Below, in pieces: positions 31,992 to 34,991 of a stretch of 34,991 nucleotides of DNA. Source of the stretch: Clostridia bacterium. GTDB lineage: Bacteria > Bacillota_A > Clostridia > Christensenellales > Aristaeellaceae. The first letter of the stretch is position 1. Every line of letters starts with the position of its first letter. The notes under the pieces are model-generated. The model did not search any database. It saw only the letters and a list, made by a program, of their open reading frames with translations, and was not told the origin of the DNA. A program made the translations under genes and the position numbers. The DNA is taken from NCBI GenBank assembly GCA_017530275.1, contig JAFXMP010000308.1, forward strand, positions 1 through 34,991, written 5' to 3'.

Positions 31992-33122
31992 TTACCCGTT
32001 GAACAAATCCTTGACCTTATCCAGGAAGCTCTTGCGGGTTTCGTATTCCTTGCCGGAGGAGGCGTCCTCGAACTGGCGCAGCAGGTCCTTCTGTTTTTCG
32101 GAAAGACGGCGGGGGATTTCCACCCGGATATGCAGGATCAGGTCGCCCCGGTAGGTGCTGCGAAGTTGCTGGATGCCCTGGCCTTTCAGTCGGATCTCGG
32201 CGTCGTTCTGGGTGCCTTCGGGGATATGCACGGTGGTTTTGCCGCCGCCTAAGGTGGGCACGTCGATTTCCGCGCCCAGGGCCGCCTGGGTGAAGGAAAT
32301 GGGCAGGTCCAGGTGCAGGTTGGTGCCGTCCCGTTTGAACAGCTTATGGGGACGCACGGAAATCTGGATATAAAGGTCGCCATTGGGTCCGCCGTTGCGG
32401 CCCGGCTCGCCCTGGCCGTTCATCACGATGGTCTGGCCGTTGTCGATGCCCGCGGGCACTTTGACGGAGGCGGTGCGCCGACGGCGCAGGCGGCCCGTAC
32501 CGGCGCAGGCGGAACACTTGTCGGTGATCACCTTGCCGGTGCCGCCGCAGGTGGAGCAGGTGCGCACGGTGACCATGAAGCCGCCGGATACGCGTACCTG
32601 GCCCGTGCCTTTGCAGGTGGGGCAGGTCTTCGGTTGGGTGCCGGGTTTGGCGCCGGTGCCGTGGCAGGTATCGCAGTTTTCGTTGCGGGTGAACTCAAAG
32701 GATTTTTCGCAGCCGAAAGCGGCTTCCTCAAAGGAAATGCGCAGATCGTGACGCAGATCGTTGCCCTGCATGGGGGCGTTGCGCCGCTGGGCCGCGCTGG
32801 CGCCCATGCCGCCGCCGAAGAGCTGGTCGAAAATATCGCCCATGCCGCCGAAGCCGCTGAAATCAAAGCCGCCCGCGCCGCCGCCGAAGCCCGCCTGGGG
32901 CCCGTCGAAGCCGAACTGGTCGTACCGGGCGCGCTTTTCGGGGTCGCTCAGCACTTCGTTGGCCTCGTTCAGCTCCTTGAAGCGCTCCTCGGCCTGCTTG
33001 TCGTTGGGATGCAGGTCGGGGTGGCACTCCTTGGCCAGCTTGCGGTACGCCTTTTTGATGTCCTCGGCGCTGGCCTTTTTATCGACGCCCAGCACCTCGT
33101 AGTAGTCTCTCTTTGTTGCCAT
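31992..33122 (-). CDS. dnaJ: Chaperone protein DnaJ
   Basis: A 376-aa type I Hsp40. The J domain (residues 1-70) has HPD at 34-36, which triggers DnaK ATP hydrolysis. A Gly/Phe region covers 74-108. The zinc region (150-210) has all four CxxCxGxG repeats: [24 protein letters not shown] and CSACAGTG. The C-terminal substrate-binding domains follow. GAGG lies just before the ATG. It starts 30 nt after the secreted-protein gene at 33153, so these two are probably co-transcribed. Confidence 0.96.
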   Translation of the reverse strand: MATKRDYYEVLGVDKKASAEDIKKAYRKLAKECHPDLHPNDKQAEERFKELNEANEVLSDPEKRARYDQFGFDGPQAGFGGGAGGFDFSGFGGMGDIFDQLFGGGMGASAAQRRNAPMQGNDLRHDLRISFEEAAFGCEKSFEFTRNENCDTCHGTGAKPGTQPKTCPTCKGTGQVRVSGGFMVTVRTCSTCGGTGKVITDKCSACAGTGRLRRRRTASVKVPAGIDNGQTIVMNGQGEPGRNGGPNGDLYIQISVRPHKLFKRDGTNLHLDLPISFTQAALGAEIDVPTLGGGKTTVHIPEGTQNDAEIRLKGQGIQQLRSTYRGDLILHIRVEIPRRLSEKQKDLLRQFEDASSGKEYETRKSFLDKVKDLFNG

Positions 33123-33152
33123 TGTTTCCTCAACTCACAATTGGTTGATTTT

Positions 33153-33797
33153 TTATTGCCACGGAACATAGAACCGTTGGATCGTGGCTAATTGTCCCGC
33201 TTCATTGAAAACGACGTAGATATTATTGCAGGCATATCCAATGGAATAATCCGCTGCATTCTGATCTGCCAGGATTTTAGCCGTCAGTTCCCGTGCGGAA
33301 TAAACCGCGGGCAAACTTCGGGAACTGCCTGTTTCTTCGTCCACATAATCCAGGAATAGCATGGAGTTGGTCACCGGGCATTCCAGCACGGCGATGGAAG
33401 ACCAAACGTAGTCGTCTTCATCCGCCATCATATTGTAGCAATTATCCTGGTGGTTCTCAAACAAGAATAGATCGCCGCCATTGAAAACGACTACGCCGCA
33501 AACGTCTTTTGGGGAAATCGATTCAATCTCAACTTCCTTACCGCCGGTATAGATGCTGTCGCCCACTTGCAGGGAGAGCACATCTTTCCGGTCGAACACT
33601 TCCGGGGCGATCAATTCCACCGTCAGGGTGTTGCTTTCTTCGTTGTAGCCCAGGATGCGGGCGTAGGAGGCTGTCTTTTCCAAATGCTCGGGATTGACTT
33701 CGATTGCCAGGGCGGTGATCACGTCGGCGGAGGCGGGGAAACACGCCGCCATCAACAGGGACAGAATGAGAAAAAACGAGATGAAATATCTTTTCAC
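33153..33797 (-). CDS. Secreted protein of unknown function between dnaK and dnaJ
   Basis: A 214-aa exported protein. The GTG start at 33797 is chosen because AGGAGG lies 8 nt before it and MKRYFISFFLILSLLMAACF is a signal peptide; an out-of-frame ATG lies nearer the ribosome site. The LMAAC sequence is close to a lipobox, so it may be a lipoprotein, though cleavage after ASA is equally good. The mature part is mixed alpha/beta with ARILGYNEESNTLTVELIAP, VCGVVVFNGGDLFLFENHQD and a C-terminal IGYACNNIYVVFNEAG. I do not recognise the family. It separates dnaK from dnaJ, which are usually neighbours. Confidence 0.8.
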   Translation of the reverse strand: MKRYFISFFLILSLLMAACFPASADVITALAIEVNPEHLEKTASYARILGYNEESNTLTVELIAPEVFDRKDVLSLQVGDSIYTGGKEVEIESISPKDVCGVVVFNGGDLFLFENHQDNCYNMMADEDDYVWSSIAVLECPVTNSMLFLDYVDEETGSSRSLPAVYSARELTAKILADQNAADYSIGYACNNIYVVFNEAGQLATIQRFYVPWQ

Positions 33798-33840
33798 AGC
33801 GCATTCCTCCTGGCTGATTCGGGAGAATCCGTCGCTTTCA

Positions 33841-33873
33841 GATCCTTCGTGTTCGGATGCGCTCAGGATGACA
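33841..33873. repeat. Short palindromic GATCCTTCG...CTCAGGATGACA sequence
   Basis: The outer ATCCT and AGGAT are inverted repeats around a GC-rich centre. Sequences of this exact style are common dispersed repeats in many gut bacterial genomes (recalled, not searched). Only one copy is seen here. It lies just upstream of the secreted-protein gene. Confidence 0.4.
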
Positions 33874-33927
33874 GCATAGGATTTGGGTTATTTGTCGCTT
33901 GATTGAACAACTGCATTTTTTATGAAT

Positions 33928-34005
33928 CCCCCTTTACAGCTTTCTCGGAAGGGGGTCTGGGGGAAACCGCTCTTTGGCTTCCAAAGAGCGGTTTCCCCCA
34001 GAAAA
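33928..34005. repeat. Palindromic hairpin repeat, copy 2 (3' of dnaK)
   Basis: A perfect 21-bp stem (33957-33977 with 33981-34001) closes a 3-nt loop. A flanking hairpin (CCCCCTT 33928-33934 with AAGGGGG 33949-33955) lies on the gene-distal side, as in copy 1. It starts 19 nt after the dnaK stop, reading on the minus strand, and probably ends or trims the dnaK mRNA. Confidence 0.82.
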
Positions 34006-34020
34006 ATTTTCATCGTTCTC

Positions 34021-34991
34021 TTACTGCACAGAGCCGTCGGCGTTGAAGCTGCCGTCGTCATTCTGGGTGCCGGGCTGCGGGCCCGCCTGCGCGCCCATAT
34101 CGGGGCCGGGCTGGCCGCCCTGCTGCTGGTAGAGCTTGCCGAAGATGGCGTACACCTTCTGGGTGAGGGCGTCCATGGCGGTCTTGATTTCGGCGGCGTT
34201 ATTGCCCTCGCGGACCTTCTTGAAGGAGGCGATTTCGTTTTCCACAGTGGCCTTGTCTTCGGCGGAGAGCTTGTCGCCGTTGTCCTTGAGCTGCTTCTCC
34301 ATTTCGTAGATCAGGCTGTCGGCGCGGTTCAGGGTTTCGATTTCGTCCTTCTTCTGCTTGTCGGCTTCGGCGAACTGCTCGGCTTCCTTCACGCGGGCCT
34401 GAATCTCTTCTTCGGTCATGTTGGTGGAAGCGGTAATGGTCACCTTCTGTTCGTTGCCGGTGCCCAGATCCTTGGCGGAGACGTTCACGATGCCGTTGCG
34501 GTCGATGTTGAAGGTCACTTCGATCTGAGGCACGCCGCGGGGCGCGGAGGGGATGCCGGTGAGCTGGAAGCGGCCCAGGGTCTTGTTGTCGTAGGCCATG
34601 GGGCGTTCGCCCTGCAGCACGTGGATTTCCACGGTGGTCTGGCCGTCGGCGGCGGTGGAGAACACCTGGGATTTCTGGGTGGGGATGGTGGTGTTGCGCT
34701 CGATCAGTTTGGTGAAGATGTGGCCTTCGGTTTCCAGGCCCAGGGACAGGGGGGTCACGTCCAGCAGCAGCACGTCTTTCACTTCGCCGCCCAGCACGCC
34801 GGCCTGAATGGCCGCGCCGATGGCGACGCACTCATCGGGGTTGATGCCCTTGAAGGGCTCCTTGCCGGTGACTTTCTTCACGGCGTCCTGCACGGCGGGG
34901 ATACGGGTGGAGCCGCCCACCAGGATGACCTTGTCGATCTGGGCGCTGGTCAGGCCCGCGTCCTTCAAAGCGTTGTTCATGGGGCCGATGG
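34021..34991 (-). CDS. dnaK: Chaperone protein DnaK, C-terminal part
   Basis: The frame runs from the right edge to the TAA at 34021-34023, about 323 codons. [17 protein letters not shown] is the end of the ATPase domain. [16 protein letters not shown] is the linker into the substrate-binding beta domain, with [19 protein letters not shown] and [15 protein letters not shown]. The helical lid follows. The C-terminus is Gly/Gln-rich and ends NADGSVQ rather than the usual acidic EEVD-like or EFEE tail. DnaK is the cytosolic Hsp70. A hairpin repeat lies 3' of it and then a secreted-protein gene before dnaJ. Confidence 0.96.
   Translation of the reverse strand, partial: IGPMNNALKDAGLTSAQIDKVILVGGSTRIPAVQDAVKKVTGKEPFKGINPDECVAIGAAIQAGVLGGEVKDVLLLDVTPLSLGLETEGHIFTKLIERNTTIPTQKSQVFSTAADGQTTVEIHVLQGERPMAYDNKTLGRFQLTGIPSAPRGVPQIEVTFNIDRNGIVNVSAKDLGTGNEQKVTITASTNMTEEEIQARVKEAEQFAEADKQKKDEIETLNRADSLIYEMEKQLKDNGDKLSAEDKATVENEIASFKKVREGNNAAEIKTAMDALTQKVYAIFGKLYQQQGGQPGPDMGAQAGPQPGTQNDDGSFNADGSVQ

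Noticed and set aside
1..34991. CRISPR array, tRNA or rRNA genes
   Set aside because: No regularly spaced direct repeats and no cloverleaf or rRNA signature were seen on either strand.

Overview
The window reads as chromosomal DNA from a spore-forming, anaerobic, gut-type Firmicute (class Clostridia). This is inferred from gene content: ATP-type PEP carboxykinase, a pair of CotF-type spore coat proteins, an LplABC-type sugar importer without its own ATPase, secreted proteins with PTCT...C-x-x-C...PALGH repeats, strong AGGAGG ribosome sites and TTGACA/TATAAT promoters with 17-bp spacers. Coding DNA is GC-rich by eye and several intergenic stretches are AT-rich. I see no tRNA, rRNA, CRISPR array, prophage or complete insertion sequence.

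Layout. 1-306 is the 3' end of pckA. 655-6674 is a cluster of four secreted-protein genes (called A, B, C and D here, 785, 552, 127 and 319 aa) behind one strong promoter and a leader with two tiny ORFs. The cluster looks like a duplicated two-gene module: C matches the C-terminal domain of A, and D is a shortened relative of B. 6675-7041 is gene-free and holds a MITE-like inverted repeat and the first copy of a palindromic hairpin family. 7042-9951 (-) is a class A penicillin-binding protein, divergent from pepC (10175-11509). 11671-14111 is an operon of a HAD hydrolase, a YdcF-like protein and an AraC-type regulator. 14200-14701 holds a small membrane ORF and a frameshifted DMT-transporter remnant. 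14848-18446 (-) is a sugar ABC transporter (two permeases, then the binding protein). Divergent from it, 18820-23437 carries a TIM-barrel sugar isomerase, a 790-aa protein with a C-terminal phosphodiester glycosidase (NAGPA) domain, and aspartase. A 50-aa acidic ORF, a SurA-like secreted protein and a sirtuin follow. 25642-25956 (-) is a lone IS3-type OrfA. 26262-26807 (-) is the spore-coat pair. 26886-31813 has a serine hydrolase, recX, an AEC permease (-), a nitroreductase and rarA. 31992-34991 (-) is dnaJ, a secreted protein of unknown function, and the C-terminal part of dnaK.

How genes work together. The transporter and the divergent isomerase/NAGPA genes plausibly form one carbohydrate-uptake regulon. 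The A-D proteins are probably surface or matrix proteins built from Cys-pair repeats and beta-sandwich domains. DnaK and DnaJ form the Hsp70 machine, but the gene between them is foreign to that operon.

Most notable: (1) three copies of a long hairpin, each just 3' of a gene (PBP, rarA, dnaK), with compensatory base changes between copies; (2) the duplicated A/B and C/D secreted module with its unusual leader and a 17-bp stem between A and B; (3) the 790-aa NAGPA fusion with an unrecognised N-terminal half. All comparisons were made by reading the sequence; no database search was run.
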